From: Pseudomonadales bacterium
Lineage (GTDB): Bacteria; Pseudomonadota; Gammaproteobacteria; Pseudomonadales; Azotimanducaceae
Assembly (NCBI GenBank): GCA_019090615.1
Contig: JAHRVQ010000091.1
Location: 1 to 64,000, forward strand
Length of the DNA: 64,000 nt
Direction of reading: 5' to 3'
This document shows positions 52,432 through 60,238 of the stretch, piece after piece; positions within the stretch are counted from its first letter, which is position 1, and each line of letters starts with the position of its first letter. The notes beneath the pieces are model-generated. The model worked only from the letters and a program-made list of their open reading frames with translations. It did no database searches and was not told the DNA's origin. The position numbers and the translations under genes were made by a program.

Positions 52432-53508
52432 TCAGCTGGGTTTTGCGCGCGAGCTATTTAACGCAGCGCTGAGGACTCGCGCCGTTGCATCTACAATGGG
52501 GATTATTCTTTCATAGGCCATGCGGGTCGGACCGATCACACCCAAAACCCCCACTGGTTCACTTTCGACGTGATATGGGGATGTCACCACGCTACATTCA
52601 TCAAGAACCTGGTAACCAGATTCATGACCGATAAATAGCTGAATACCTTCTGACTTCATACATCTATCTAGCAAATGCAAAATATCCCCCTTGAGAGAAA
52701 ATGCCTTAAATAACTCGCGTATATCCTCGAGCGCATTTGCCTCTGAAATATCAAACAGGTTTTCCTGTCCGGTAAGCACATAATCACTTTCTTCTTCGGG
52801 TTGAAAGGCCTTCTGCGCTACTTCAAGCGTTGCCTGCATAAGGCTATTCATGCTTTCACGATCAATTTGCATGGAAGATATTAATCGCTGCCGAATCACA
52901 CTTAAGCTTTGACCAATAAAAGACTGATTAATAAAATTCGCAGCTTCTTTCAATTGCACTTCTGAATAGCATTGTTCGGTATATATCACTCTATTTTGTA
53001 CATCATGATCGCCCAGCACCAAGATCACCAATACGCGCTTATTGTCTAGCAAAAGAAACTCAACATGCCGCAGGGTATTTAAGTTTCGCCTGGGTATTGT
53101 CACCATACCGGCTAATTGCGTTACCTCGGAAAGCACCCCAGAGGCTGATTCAACTAATTCTTGCGAAGTCATATCCGGGTCTAGTTGCCGAGTAAGGTGC
53201 TGCAATTCAACTGATGCCAGAGGCGCAACGGTCAACAGACTATCAACAAAAAATCGATACCCCTGAGAGGTAGGAATTCGTCCAGCTGAGATATGCGGCG
53301 AAGAAACAAACCCTTTTTCTTCCAATTCTGCCATCACACTGCGGATTGTCGCTGGACTGATCTCCAACTCACTATTTTTCGACAGGGTTTTGGAACCTAT
53401 CGGCTGCCCTTCGGCAATATAATGCTCGATAAGGGCCTTAAGCAATATCTGGCCTTTCGAGTTAACCTCAGTTTTTATCTTTCCATTCGACATGTTGTCA
53501 TTCGACAT
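52432..53508 (-). CDS. hrcA: heat-inducible transcription repressor HrcA
   Basis: HrcA binds CIRCE operators upstream of groES-groEL and, in some species, dnaK. The 358-residue protein has an N-terminal winged helix (residues about 10-85, with EISPATIRSVMAELEEKGFV as the recognition region), a central GAF-like domain and a dimerisation insert. The first ten codons are an imperfect 15-bp tandem duplication (MSNDN/MSNGK), so two ATGs (53508 and 53493) are possible starts. No CIRCE element was found at hrcA, grpE or dnaK, so its target, presumably groESL, lies outside the window. Confidence 0.95.
   Translation of the reverse strand: MSNDNMSNGKIKTEVNSKGQILLKALIEHYIAEGQPIGSKTLSKNSELEISPATIRSVMAELEEKGFVSSPHISAGRIPTSQGYRFFVDSLLTVAPLASVELQHLTRQLDPDMTSQELVESASGVLSEVTQLAGMVTIPRRNLNTLRHVEFLLLDNKRVLVILVLGDHDVQNRVIYTEQCYSEVQLKEAANFINQSFIGQSLSVIRQRLISSMQIDRESMNSLMQATLEVAQKAFQPEEESDYVLTGQENLFDISEANALEDIRELFKAFSLKGDILHLLDRCMKSEGIQLFIGHESGYQVLDECSVVTSPYHVESEPVGVLGVIGPTRMAYERIIPIVDATARVLSAALNSSRAKPS
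53479..53508. repeat. 15-bp duplication of the hrcA start codon region
   Basis: ATGTCGAATGACAAC is followed directly by ATGTCGAATGGAAAG on the minus strand, identical in the first ten bases. It doubles the start codon in frame. Confidence 0.7.
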
Positions 53509-53736
53509 GGGACTACAGTAAACCTTTTACTATGAAGGCCATTAAAATGCGATGACGGCCATGCCACTATGCCCAGACAGACTATTGAATCGCATCAGGC
53601 TAGCCAATCATTTTGCATATTTAACCGGTACTCTAGTCCATTTTTCACTGATATTCGAGTTTAATACCTACTGTTGATTGAGTTTGCTCATTGAGATTGC
53701 ACCCTGCTAACTTAGTTTGTTTAATAGCTGCCTGAT

Positions 53737-53762
53737 CTAAAAGATAGAACTAAAGGATAGAA
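53737..53762. repeat. 13-bp tandem pair at the recN ribosome-binding site
   Basis: CTAAAAGATAGAA and CTAAAGGATAGAA are adjacent, differing at one base. The second contains the AAGGA Shine-Dalgarno of recN and ends 7 bp before the ATG. Confidence 0.7.
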
Positions 53763-53769
53763 TTTTCTT

Positions 53770-55452
53770 ATGTTAACCCATCTCAGCGTTAATAATTTTG
53801 CCCTGGTCGACAACCTGGAGTTAGCCTTCCATCAGGGCATGACAGCAATAACGGGTGAAACCGGTGCGGGAAAATCGATCATGTTAGATGCACTTGGTCT
53901 AACCCTGGGCGATAGATCTGATACTGGCCTCATCGGCCCGCATAGCAACCAGGCGGAGATACATTCAAGTTTTGAAATTAGGGCTAATCAGGCAGCTATC
54001 TCCTGGTTAGAAGATCGTGACCTATTAACCGAACAAAAAGAATGTATTTTACGCCGCGTTATCACCAAAGACGGCAAAAGCCGAGGCTATATCAACGGCA
54101 AACCCAGCATCATCAACGATATGAAAACTCTCGGCGGGATATTAATCGATATTCATTCGCAGCATCAACATCAGTCATTACTAAAAAAACCCACCCAGCG
54201 GCGACTACTCGATGACTACGCCAATTGCCATTCACTATCAGTCGAGGTGGCCGATACATTCCTTAAATACCAATTAAGTATCGAACAACTCAATCAGCTG
54301 ATCGACAATAACCAAGCCCAGACAGCCAGGCTCCAGCTACTCACCTATCAGGCTGAAGAACTACAACAGCTGGCTTTCATTGAAGACGAAGATATCGCCC
54401 TTGAAACTGAACAAAAACGCCTCGCCAACGCTGAATCAATATTAACCACCTGCAATGCAATTTCTACACTTTGCTTACCTAACGATACCAGCGGCATCAT
54501 TGATCAGCTTGCTCGCAGCCTGCAACTTCTGGCCACCCTTGAGACCGAAGCCGACCAGCAAGACACAGGCTCAATCAGCGAATTGTTTAGTTCTGCAAAA
54601 ATCCAACTTGAAGAAGGTCTACTGGATCTGGAACGTTTTACCAGCCAGATCGAACTAAACCCAACTAGATTACAGACGGTCGAAGAACGTTTAACAATTA
54701 TTTATGACCTGTGCCGCAAACACCAGATTAAACCGGCTGATATTCCTCAGCTTTACCTTGAGGTCCAAAAAGAACTGGATTCACTCAATAATATTGACGA
54801 TGAAATTCTGCAACTTGAGTCAACCATTAAAAAACTTGAGGTCAGCTATTTTTCCCATGCGGCCAAATTAACCAAATCTCGCACAATGGCTGCTCGGAAA
54901 CTCAACAAACTGGTCACCAAACAACTTAAAACACTTGGCATGTCAGGCGCCAGGTTTGAAATTGCACTGACTCATCTGGATGCAGATAAACCCGCCCTAC
55001 GCGGCATGGAAAATATAGAATTCCTGATTAGCACCAACGCTGGCCAGACTGCCAAAGCGCTCCATAAGATCGCCTCCGGAGGAGAACTATCGCGAATTAG
55101 TTTAGCCATACAGGTCGTTGCTGCAGATACATCAGATGTCCCGACATTAATTTTTGATGAAATAGATGTCGGGATAGGCGGCGGAATAGCCGAGGTGGTG
55201 GGCACCCTGTTACGAAAACTAGGCAACCAGGCGCAAATAGTCTGCGTAACTCACCTGCCACAGGTAGCGGCTCAGGGACATCAACATTATCAGGTGAAAA
55301 AATCTCCAAATAAAAAGGGCGCCCAAACTGAAATCATAATCCTGGATCAGCAGGCCAAAGTTGAAGAATTAGCCAGAATGTTGGGCGGCCTGGAAATGAC
55401 CGCACAATCACTGGCACATGCAAAAAAAATGTACGAATTAGCACAGGTTTAA
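53770..55452 (+). CDS. recN: DNA repair protein RecN
   Basis: RecN is an SMC-like ATPase for double-strand-break repair. The 560-residue protein has the Walker A GETGAGKSIMLDALG near residue 30, the ABC signature ASGGELSRISLA near 442, Walker B TLIFDEIDVGIGG near 462, and a long central coiled coil (about 160-370). In E. coli recN is LexA-regulated; no CTGT-N8-ACAG box was found in the 260 bp upstream. It is divergent from hrcA and convergent with fur. The recN-fur spacer consists almost entirely of tandem repeats. Confidence 0.96.
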   Translation: MLTHLSVNNFALVDNLELAFHQGMTAITGETGAGKSIMLDALGLTLGDRSDTGLIGPHSNQAEIHSSFEIRANQAAISWLEDRDLLTEQKECILRRVITKDGKSRGYINGKPSIINDMKTLGGILIDIHSQHQHQSLLKKPTQRRLLDDYANCHSLSVEVADTFLKYQLSIEQLNQLIDNNQAQTARLQLLTYQAEELQQLAFIEDEDIALETEQKRLANAESILTTCNAISTLCLPNDTSGIIDQLARSLQLLATLETEADQQDTGSISELFSSAKIQLEEGLLDLERFTSQIELNPTRLQTVEERLTIIYDLCRKHQIKPADIPQLYLEVQKELDSLNNIDDEILQLESTIKKLEVSYFSHAAKLTKSRTMAARKLNKLVTKQLKTLGMSGARFEIALTHLDADKPALRGMENIEFLISTNAGQTAKALHKIASGGELSRISLAIQVVAADTSDVPTLIFDEIDVGIGGGIAEVVGTLLRKLGNQAQIVCVTHLPQVAAQGHQHYQVKKSPNKKGAQTEIIILDQQAKVEELARMLGGLEMTAQSLAHAKKMYELAQV

Positions 55453-55459
55453 AACGCTG

Positions 55460-55522
55460 CTATTTATTCCAAAGCTGTTTATACCAAAGTTATTAATACC
55501 AACAATAGCTTATACCAAAACT
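55460..55522. repeat. degenerate 15-bp tandem array x4 after recN
   Basis: Four diverged copies of about TTTATACCAAAGCTG run downstream of the recN stop, with CCAA cores at 55469, 55484, 55499 and 55515 (periods 15, 15, 16). Confidence 0.65.
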
Positions 55523-55540
55523 GGCAATCGCTTTAATTAG

Positions 55541-55591
55541 TTCGATTTAGTTACTTCGATTTAGTTACTTCGATTTAGTTACTTCGATTTA
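55541..55591. repeat. 14-bp tandem array x3.6 over the fur 3' end
   Basis: Three perfect copies of TTCGATTTAGTTAC (55541-55554, 55555-55568, 55569-55582) plus a 9-bp partial copy (55583-55591). The partial copy and the third copy hold the last codons (KSK) and stop of fur, so the 3' end of the gene is copied downstream. Confidence 0.92.
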
Positions 55592-55998
55592 CAGGCAGGA
55601 CAGTAACCGAACAAATTGAGGTCATGATCGGTCAGCACAAAACCAAGTTTTTTTGCCACCTGCTTTTGTCGTTCTTCAATCTTTACGTCCTGAAACTCTT
55701 CAACCTGGCCGCACTTGATGCAGACAATATGGTCATGATGGTTTTCTGAGGCAATTTCGAACACCGAATGTCCGCCTTCAAAATTATGCCGTACCACCAG
55801 GCCCGCATCTTCAAACTGGGTTAAGACGCGGTATACCGTCGCCAGACCCACTTCTTCGCCTTTGGCAAGCAGTACCTTATAAACATCTTCGGCACTAAGA
55901 TGCCGCTCAATGGAACTTTCAAGAATCTGTAGGATCTTAATTCGTGGCAGGGTAATCTTAAGTCCAGCCTTTTTTAATTCTTGAGATTCAGCAGCCAT
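55579..55998 (-). CDS. fur: ferric uptake regulator Fur
   Basis: Fur is the Fe(II)-responsive repressor of iron uptake. The 139-residue protein has the N-terminal winged helix (residues about 5-80) and the C-terminal dimerisation/metal domain with the HHDHIVCIKCG cluster. A second Cys pair lies in GYCPACKSK at the very end. The ATG is followed by MAAESQELKKAGLK, typical of the family. It is divergent from bamE with overlapping control regions; no clear Fur box was recognised by eye. The stop codon lies inside a 14-bp tandem array. Confidence 0.97.
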   Translation of the reverse strand: MAAESQELKKAGLKITLPRIKILQILESSIERHLSAEDVYKVLLAKGEEVGLATVYRVLTQFEDAGLVVRHNFEGGHSVFEIASENHHDHIVCIKCGQVEEFQDVKIEERQKQVAKKLGFVLTDHDLNLFGYCPACKSK

Positions 55999-56100
55999 TG
56001 GTTTACGTGGTCAAGGTAGTTAAACTAGGTGGAGTATCCAGATTTCCACCTGCAATTGAAAGCACAATCCATTGAATTTGTAGAACTTAAGATGATTTTT

Positions 56101-56451
56101 ATGAGAACCCTTATACCCCTATTTTTTGTGCAGTTTTTTTTAGCTGCCTGCTCCACTACTGACTTCCCTTTTGTCCATCGGCTAACTATTCAACAGGGCA
56201 ATGTCATCACTCAAAGCATGATCGACAAATTAAAACCAGGCATGACCAAAAGCCAGGTTCGGTATGTTCTCGGCAATGCAGTTGTTGATGATTCCCTGGT
56301 TCGCAATCGCTGGGATTATATCTATAGCATTCAGGTACCCGGCAATGAACTGGTACAAAAAAAGTTACAGATTTACTTTGTTGAGGATCGGCTCAGCTAC
56401 TTTGAAGGCGACTATGCGCCTACTGAAAGCAAGCCCGAATTAGATAGTTAG
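56101..56451 (+). CDS. bamE: outer membrane assembly lipoprotein BamE
   Basis: BamE (SmpA/OmlA) is a lipoprotein of the BAM complex that inserts outer-membrane beta-barrels. From ATG 56101 the signal peptide MRTLIPLFFVQFFLAAC has a lipobox LAAC with the modified Cys at position 17. The mature part holds the BamE fold with GMTKSQVRYVLG and WDYIYSI. ATG 56092 is an alternative; the longer frame from 56029 would put about 24 residues ahead of the signal and is rejected. It is divergent from fur, the omlA-fur arrangement of Pseudomonas. Confidence 0.93.
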   Translation: MRTLIPLFFVQFFLAACSTTDFPFVHRLTIQQGNVITQSMIDKLKPGMTKSQVRYVLGNAVVDDSLVRNRWDYIYSIQVPGNELVQKKLQIYFVEDRLSYFEGDYAPTESKPELDS

Positions 56452-56491
56452 GCAAACCCTGATCAAATGGCAATGTTTGGTCGGCGATCCC

Positions 56492-56827
56492 TCAGCCATT
56501 TTTTTTGGCCCGTTGCCGACGCGCTTCTTTCGGGTTTACTAACAATGGCCGGTAAATCTCCACTCGGTCAAATGCCTGAAGCGGAGCTTCAAGGCTAACC
56601 AGCTTGCCATAAACACCAACGCTTGAGAGATTTAGGTGGGGAAATTCAAGCATTAGCCCCGACAATTCAATAACCTCCATAACCGTGCTATCCAGCGGCA
56701 CCTGCAGCGATTTCAGAAATTGCCGAGTTTCACTAATATAGACAACTTCCACAGTGATGCTGACTGGCGAACTAGCGGGCACTTGACGGTCTGCTTCATC
56801 AGTTATCTGTTCGCAATTTTTAGCCAT
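56492..56827 (-). CDS. rnfH: RnfH family ubiquitin-like protein
   Basis: RnfH (RatB) is a small beta-grasp protein with no firm biochemical role, usually paired with ratA. The product from ATG 56827 (MAKNCEQ) has about 111 residues. The beta-grasp segment ITVEVVYISETRQFLKSLQV and the signature FDRVEIYRPLLVNPKEARR at the C-terminus are characteristic. Its start overlaps the last codons of ratA by 8 bp, so translation is coupled. The longer frame from 56881 lies inside ratA and is rejected. Confidence 0.92.
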   Translation of the reverse strand: MAKNCEQITDEADRQVPASSPVSITVEVVYISETRQFLKSLQVPLDSTVMEVIELSGLMLEFPHLNLSSVGVYGKLVSLEAPLQAFDRVEIYRPLLVNPKEARRQRAKKNG

Positions 56828-57251
56828 ATAACTTATCTGCACGTTCACAAAATGCATCCACCATACGATCTGCTGCCACATGGAAGACTTTCGCCAGGGT
56901 CATATTAAATACCCGACTATTAAAATCAAACTCCAGATTCATAGTAACCCTGCAGCCATCGTCACCCAGCGGCACAAACTGCCATGCACCACTCAATTTT
57001 GAAAACGGGCCCTGTTGTAATTCCATCTGGATACCGTGCGGCGCGGACAACTGATTGCAGGTTGTAAAATCCTGTTTGATACGGCCTTTCGCCAAACTGA
57101 GCTTCACCAACATTGAAGAATCATCCTGGTTTAAAATTTCACTGGCCACACACCAGGGCAAAAAGGCCGGATAAGCCAACACATCATTAACAATTTCATA
57201 CATTTGGCTAGCTGAATAGGGAACCAGAGCAGTTCGATTAACTTTACGCAT
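56820..57251 (-). CDS. ratA: RatA family START/Coq10-domain protein
   Basis: A START-like protein of 143 residues (YfjG/PasT/RatA). It is variously described as a ubiquinone-binding Coq10 homologue or, at high level, an inhibitor of 70S formation; the lipid/quinone role is generally favoured. The signatures VPYSASQMYEIVNDVLAYP near residue 9 and FLPWC are intact. ATG 57251 (MRKVNRTALV) is chosen over a start four codons upstream. ratA-rnfH is divergent from smpB, as in E. coli and Pseudomonas. Confidence 0.93.
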   Translation of the reverse strand: MRKVNRTALVPYSASQMYEIVNDVLAYPAFLPWCVASEILNQDDSSMLVKLSLAKGRIKQDFTTCNQLSAPHGIQMELQQGPFSKLSGAWQFVPLGDDGCRVTMNLEFDFNSRVFNMTLAKVFHVAADRMVDAFCERADKLYG

Positions 57252-57373
57252 GAACACAATCAATTAAAGAGCGATGACGCGCATTGTCATAGAAATTCGA
57301 ACCAGTCACAACTGCTTAAGTCCTGTACTTTGCTTACCTCGCGCCTATAATAACGACGCCTAAGGGAGGACAA

Positions 57374-57850
57374 ATGGCAAAAAAGCCGAAAAAATCACCA
57401 GGGAATATCGCCCGCAACAAACGCGCCAAATTCGAATACCATCTACACGATAAATTTGAAGCAGGCATTGTGCTTAACGGCTGGGAAGTTAAAGCAGTCC
57501 GTGAGGGCCTGTGCCAGCTGGTGGATAGTTATGTGCAGATTCATCGTGGCGAAGCCTATCTCCTTGGCTGCACGATTACACCTCTGAAAACAGCCTCCAC
57601 TCACGTGGTCCCAGAACCATTAAGAATGCGCAAATTATTACTCCACAGTAAAGAAATAGCCCGCCTGACAGCTGCAATCCAGGCGAAAGGACAAACTTGT
57701 GTTGCTACATCGATGTACTGGAAAGGTCATTTAGTGAAAGTAGAAATTGCGCTTGGTACCGGTAAAAAAGAACATGACAAACGCGCCTCTATTAAAGAAC
57801 GCGACTGGAACCGCGATAAAAGCCGAGTCATGAAAAGCCACAATCAATAA
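57374..57850 (+). CDS. smpB: SsrA-binding protein SmpB
   Basis: SmpB carries tmRNA to stalled ribosomes. The 158-residue OB-fold protein has the KFEAGIVLNGWEVKAVR signature and the basic C-terminal tail (KEHDKRASIKERDWNRDKSR) that mimics an anticodon stem in the decoding site. GGAGG lies 6 bases before the ATG. The tmRNA gene follows about 470 bp downstream. Confidence 0.97.
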   Translation: MAKKPKKSPGNIARNKRAKFEYHLHDKFEAGIVLNGWEVKAVREGLCQLVDSYVQIHRGEAYLLGCTITPLKTASTHVVPEPLRMRKLLLHSKEIARLTAAIQAKGQTCVATSMYWKGHLVKVEIALGTGKKEHDKRASIKERDWNRDKSRVMKSHNQ

Positions 57851-57906
57851 TTATGACCTACTGCTCAATCACCGAATGTATAGCAGAAGCTTATAAAGCT
57901 TTATAT

Positions 57907-58149
57907 CTAGTCAATAGATTCCAGGGCTTTCTTTTTCCGTTCCGCATCCTCGTCAAACAATTTTTGAACCATTTTCGCCTCCTGCAAAAATTGCTGTTGT
58001 TTAGCCAGCGGGTTATTAGCAGTTTTAGCCGCATTTTCTTCAGCCGTAGTATCCGCCGCTGTTGTAATATCCGCAGCTGGCGCCTCCTCATTGCCGCCGC
58101 ATCCAGTTAGATATACCAGCATTGTCAAAATCATTATAAGTTGCTTCAT
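57907..58149 (-). CDS. small putative lipoprotein
   Basis: An 80-residue protein with a lipoprotein signal: MKQLIMILTMLVYLTGC, lipobox LTGC. The mature part is short, Ala/Thr/Glu-rich, then helical (QQQFLQEAKMVQKLFDEDAERKKKALESID). It is not recognised beyond that. It is convergent with smpB and divergent from the tmRNA gene. Composition and signal peptide support a real gene. Confidence 0.7.
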   Translation of the reverse strand: MKQLIMILTMLVYLTGCGGNEEAPAADITTAADTTAEENAAKTANNPLAKQQQFLQEAKMVQKLFDEDAERKKKALESID

Positions 58150-58324
58150 CTTCTATTCCCTTTTAGCCGTGATAATAAATACTGTTCAAAAGTACTGTTC
58201 AATAGCACTAATCAAACCCCTACAAGCTTAACGCTTTCGAAATACATTTATCTGCCCAGACAATTTACTTCTACTTTCCACATTATCTAGGTTAAACTTA
58301 GACCACGACCATTCGGTTGTAATT

Positions 58325-58709
58325 GGGGGCGATTTGGATTCGACGCCGGTTACAAAACCTGAGGTGCATGCCGAGAGGGTAGTAACTCTCGTAAATCAAT
58401 TGCTGTAACTTCTTTTAGTTGCCAACGACGAAAACTACGCACTAGCCGCTTAAACCCAAGTTCTTGTAACAACGGTTTAAGTTAAAGCTTGACCCGAGGC
58501 GAATATACCCATGTATTCAATTCGGGTGCACGACTCATGGGATAGCTGCCTAGCCCCGCTTGTGACGGAAGCAGTGAAACTTAAAGCAAGCTCGCCTTTT
58601 AATCCCTGTTCGCCGGGCCAGTGAAAGGTTAAATAATAGACGAACTACGCATGTAGAGCCAAAGGCAGAGAACTGACGGACGCGGGTTCAATTCCCGCCG
58701 CCTCCACCA
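58325..58709 (+). ncRNA. ssrA: transfer-messenger RNA
   Basis: A 385-nt tmRNA. The 5' acceptor strand GGGGGC(G) pairs with (C)GCCTCC before the encoded ACCA. The D-like GGATTCGACGCC and the T-arm GGTTCAATTCCCG are present. The tag reading frame at 58421-58453 encodes ANDENYALAA followed by TAA. A G-rich pseudoknot region follows the tag. The 3' end is a common target for tyrosine integrases, and an integrase relic lies 166 bp downstream. Confidence 0.97.
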
Positions 58710-58722
58710 ACAGAAGGTCTCA

Positions 58723-58748
58723 GGGCATCCGATAAAGTCCTGAGCCTG
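58723..58748 (+). terminator. hairpin after tmRNA
   Basis: CTCAGG and CCTGAG pair around a 14-base loop just after the mature tmRNA 3' end, with extra G/C pairing outward (GGTCTCAGG with CCTGAGCC, approximate). There is no U-tract. It may act as processing signal or weak terminator. Confidence 0.35.
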
Positions 58749-58758
58749 CCGGAATTAC

Positions 58759-58790
58759 TGGTCTAAACCCCATAATAGGGATTTAGACCA
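58759..58790. repeat. inverted repeat between tmRNA and the integrase relic
   Basis: TGGTCTAAA (58759-58767) and TTTAGACCA (58782-58790) are exact complements; the stem continues for three more bases with one bulge. It may be a transcription terminator or part of an attachment region. Confidence 0.5.
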
Positions 58791-58818
58791 TCTGGTAAGT
58801 TTTTACAAAATCCAGCAC

Positions 58819-58875
58819 TTTTAGTAATACTCTATGTAATACGGAGCCAGACACCCGTAGAGCGTATTACTAAAA
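58819..58875. repeat. GTAATAC heptamers and 12-bp inverted repeat ahead of the integrase relic
   Basis: TTTTAGTAATAC (58819-58830) and its exact reverse complement GTATTACTAAAA (58864-58875) bracket a second direct GTAATAC (58836-58842), which starts 12 bp after the first. The same heptamer pair with 12-bp spacing recurs at 60136 and 63191. This resembles arm-type or accessory sites of an integrase; the role is inferred. Confidence 0.55.
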
Positions 58876-59132
58876 TGGCAAGAATCACCCAACCACTCAG
58901 TGACACCGAGATCAAAAACGCCAAGCTAAAAGACAAGGTTTATAACCTGGCTGATGGTAAAGGCCTGTATCTCAAAACCAAACCCAGTGGCTACAAAGTC
59001 TGGATATTCAATTGCCAAGAACCATTCACTAAAAAGCGCGTTGCCGACACTCTCGGCGAATACCCCGCACTGACCCTCGCCAAAGTTTTTTGCATCGGTA
59101 TAGCCAGTATAGTTAGACCGAACTCCCATTGA
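58875..59132 (+). pseudogene. tyrosine-integrase N-terminal relic
   Basis: The first 70 codons encode the arm-DNA-binding domain (DUF4102 type) of a P4-like integrase. The typical elements LSDTEIKNAK, LADGKGLYL, KVWIF and LGEYPALTLAK are visible. Homology ends at about 59084, and a short out-of-context tail runs to a stop at 59130-59132. The catalytic domain is absent, so this is the stump of the integrase that once used the tmRNA gene. The following 270 bp hold no gene. Confidence 0.85.
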
Positions 59133-59345
59133 ACTCTTTAATACTTCCACGAGAGGTAGTGGTTCTGGACTCCGCTGCGCTCGCTAGTGACGAGGTTTTC
59201 ATACGGAAAAAACACCACGTCCGGCAAGTAGTCTTCATATTCGTTTAAGAAAACAGGGACTTTGACGAATACTTAGACCCAAGCCAATCCAGCTTTATCC
59301 TTACTGGCTAGTTTTGCTTTCATAACGCATAGCATACATACTTGC

Positions 59346-59387
59346 GTATATTTAACAGCTACACTAAAATGTATATCCGTTAAATAC
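59346..59387. promoter_or_regulatory. probable operator/promoter of tacAT
   Basis: GTATATTTAAC (59346-59356) and GTTAAATAC (59379-59387) form an interrupted inverted repeat, with a further GTATAT between them at 59371, ending 19 bp before the tacA ATG. TacA-type ribbon-helix-helix antitoxins repress their own operons through such sites. Confidence 0.45.
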
Positions 59388-59405
59388 ACAAAGAGGCTGA
59401 TCGCT

Positions 59406-59669
59406 ATGGCTAAAACCGCCCCCATCAATATGCGCGTCGAACCCAGCCAACATGCCCTGCTGACCAAAGCAGCTCAGGTACTACATAAGGACAGAAGCGT
59501 ATTTATTCTGGATGTTGCCTGCCGGGAAGCCCAGAATGTGTTGCTCGACCAGCGTTTTTTCCAACTGGGCGACGATGCATTTGCTGCCTTTGACACAGCG
59601 CTGAAAGCACCTTTGCCCAATAACGCCAAACTGAAATCACTGCTGGCCAAACCCTCCCCATGGGAATAA
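59406..59669 (+). CDS. tacA: DUF1778 (TacA-type) antitoxin
   Basis: An 87-residue ribbon-helix-helix antitoxin. The N-terminal strand INMRVEPSQHALLTKAAQVL and the helix that follows are the DNA-binding fold. The C-terminal part (DDAFAAFDTALKAPLP) is the toxin-neutralising tail typical of DUF1778. It overlaps the GNAT toxin by 10 bp, so it is coupled to it. The gene family is known as tacA/ataR; the name here reflects family membership. Confidence 0.9.
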   Translation: MAKTAPINMRVEPSQHALLTKAAQVLHKDRSVFILDVACREAQNVLLDQRFFQLGDDAFAAFDTALKAPLPNNAKLKSLLAKPSPWE

Positions 59670-60139
59670 CTACCCCTCCGGTTACCTTAACTGGCAACCA
59701 CGGGGTCTCGGAGTTTAACTGCGGCAATGACAGCCTTAATGACTGGCTCATAAAACGCAGTCTAAAAAACCAAAGGAGTGGTGCTAGTCGTACATTTGTT
59801 ATCTGCCAGAATAACCAGGTGGTTGGTTACTATGCGCTCGCTAGCGGCGCTGTGGAACGCATGATCTCACGAAATATGCCGGAGCCGATCCCTGTGATGG
59901 TGCTAGGGCGGTTGGCTATAGACACTCGAATGCAAGGACAAAAATTAGGGGCCGCATTGTTGAAAGATGCTCTGCTGCGCACTCTTTCCGTCTCAAAGAA
60001 TGTCGGTATTCGGGCGATCCTGGTACATGCCATATCAGAAGATGCTAAACGATTTTATCTCGGCTATGGGTTCCAGGTTTCTCCCGTTGACCCGATGACC
60101 TTGATACTAACTACCCTACATATTGAAGGGCTTTTGTAA
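59660..60139 (+). CDS. tacT: GNAT-family (TacT-type) toxin
   Basis: A GCN5-like N-acetyltransferase of 159 residues paired with a DUF1778 antitoxin. Known members acetylate the amino group of charged tRNAs and stop translation. The start contains the typical GNHGVSEFNCGNDSLNDWL. The acetyl-CoA loop reads RMQGQKLGAALL, and the catalytic Tyr is near the C-terminus in FYLGYGF. Length and motifs look intact. Its last 105 bp and the flanking GTAATAC pair are repeated at 63089-63208. Confidence 0.9.
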   Translation: MGITTPPVTLTGNHGVSEFNCGNDSLNDWLIKRSLKNQRSGASRTFVICQNNQVVGYYALASGAVERMISRNMPEPIPVMVLGRLAIDTRMQGQKLGAALLKDALLRTLSVSKNVGIRAILVHAISEDAKRFYLGYGFQVSPVDPMTLILTTLHIEGLL

Positions 60140-60153
60140 TACAGGAAGTAATA
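60035..60153. repeat. imperfect direct repeat, copy 1 (tacT 3' end plus GTAATAC pair)
   Basis: This stretch of about 119 bp covers the tacT 3' end (SEDAKRFY...HIEGLL, stop) and the downstream GTAATAC-N5-GTAATAT (60136-60154). It aligns over its length with 63089-63208, best in the last 36 bases. Confidence 0.75.
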
Positions 60154-60206
60154 TTCTAGAAATTGGCAGTCGTACCCAGCATGACAAGATTGACGCACAA
60201 ACCATT
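60151..60206 (+). pseudogene. 3' relic of a higB toxin gene
   Basis: Read in the frame that ends with TAA at 60204-60206, the sequence ahead of higA encodes ...ILEIGSRTQHDKIDAQTI. This matches the C-terminus of HigB toxins (FIGTHAEYDKIDAETI-type) position for position over 15 residues. The rest of higB is missing: upstream is the tacT stop and the GTAATAC pair. The toxin has therefore been cut off and only the last 18 or so codons remain in front of its antitoxin. Confidence 0.7.
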
Positions 60207-60238
60207 TAAATGAATAGAAAGCACATGGAGGTAAAGCC

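Noticed and set aside
53509-53769. LexA box for recN
   Set aside because: No CTGT-N8-ACAG palindrome could be found in the recN upstream region, so SOS control is not claimed.
52328-53769. CIRCE operator near hrcA, grpE or dnaK
   Set aside because: No TTAGCACTC/GAGTGCTAA inverted repeat is present in these spacers.
56029-56100. N-terminal extension of bamE from the first possible start
   Set aside because: It would bury the lipoprotein signal peptide behind about 24 residues; starts at 56092 or 56101 give a normal signal.
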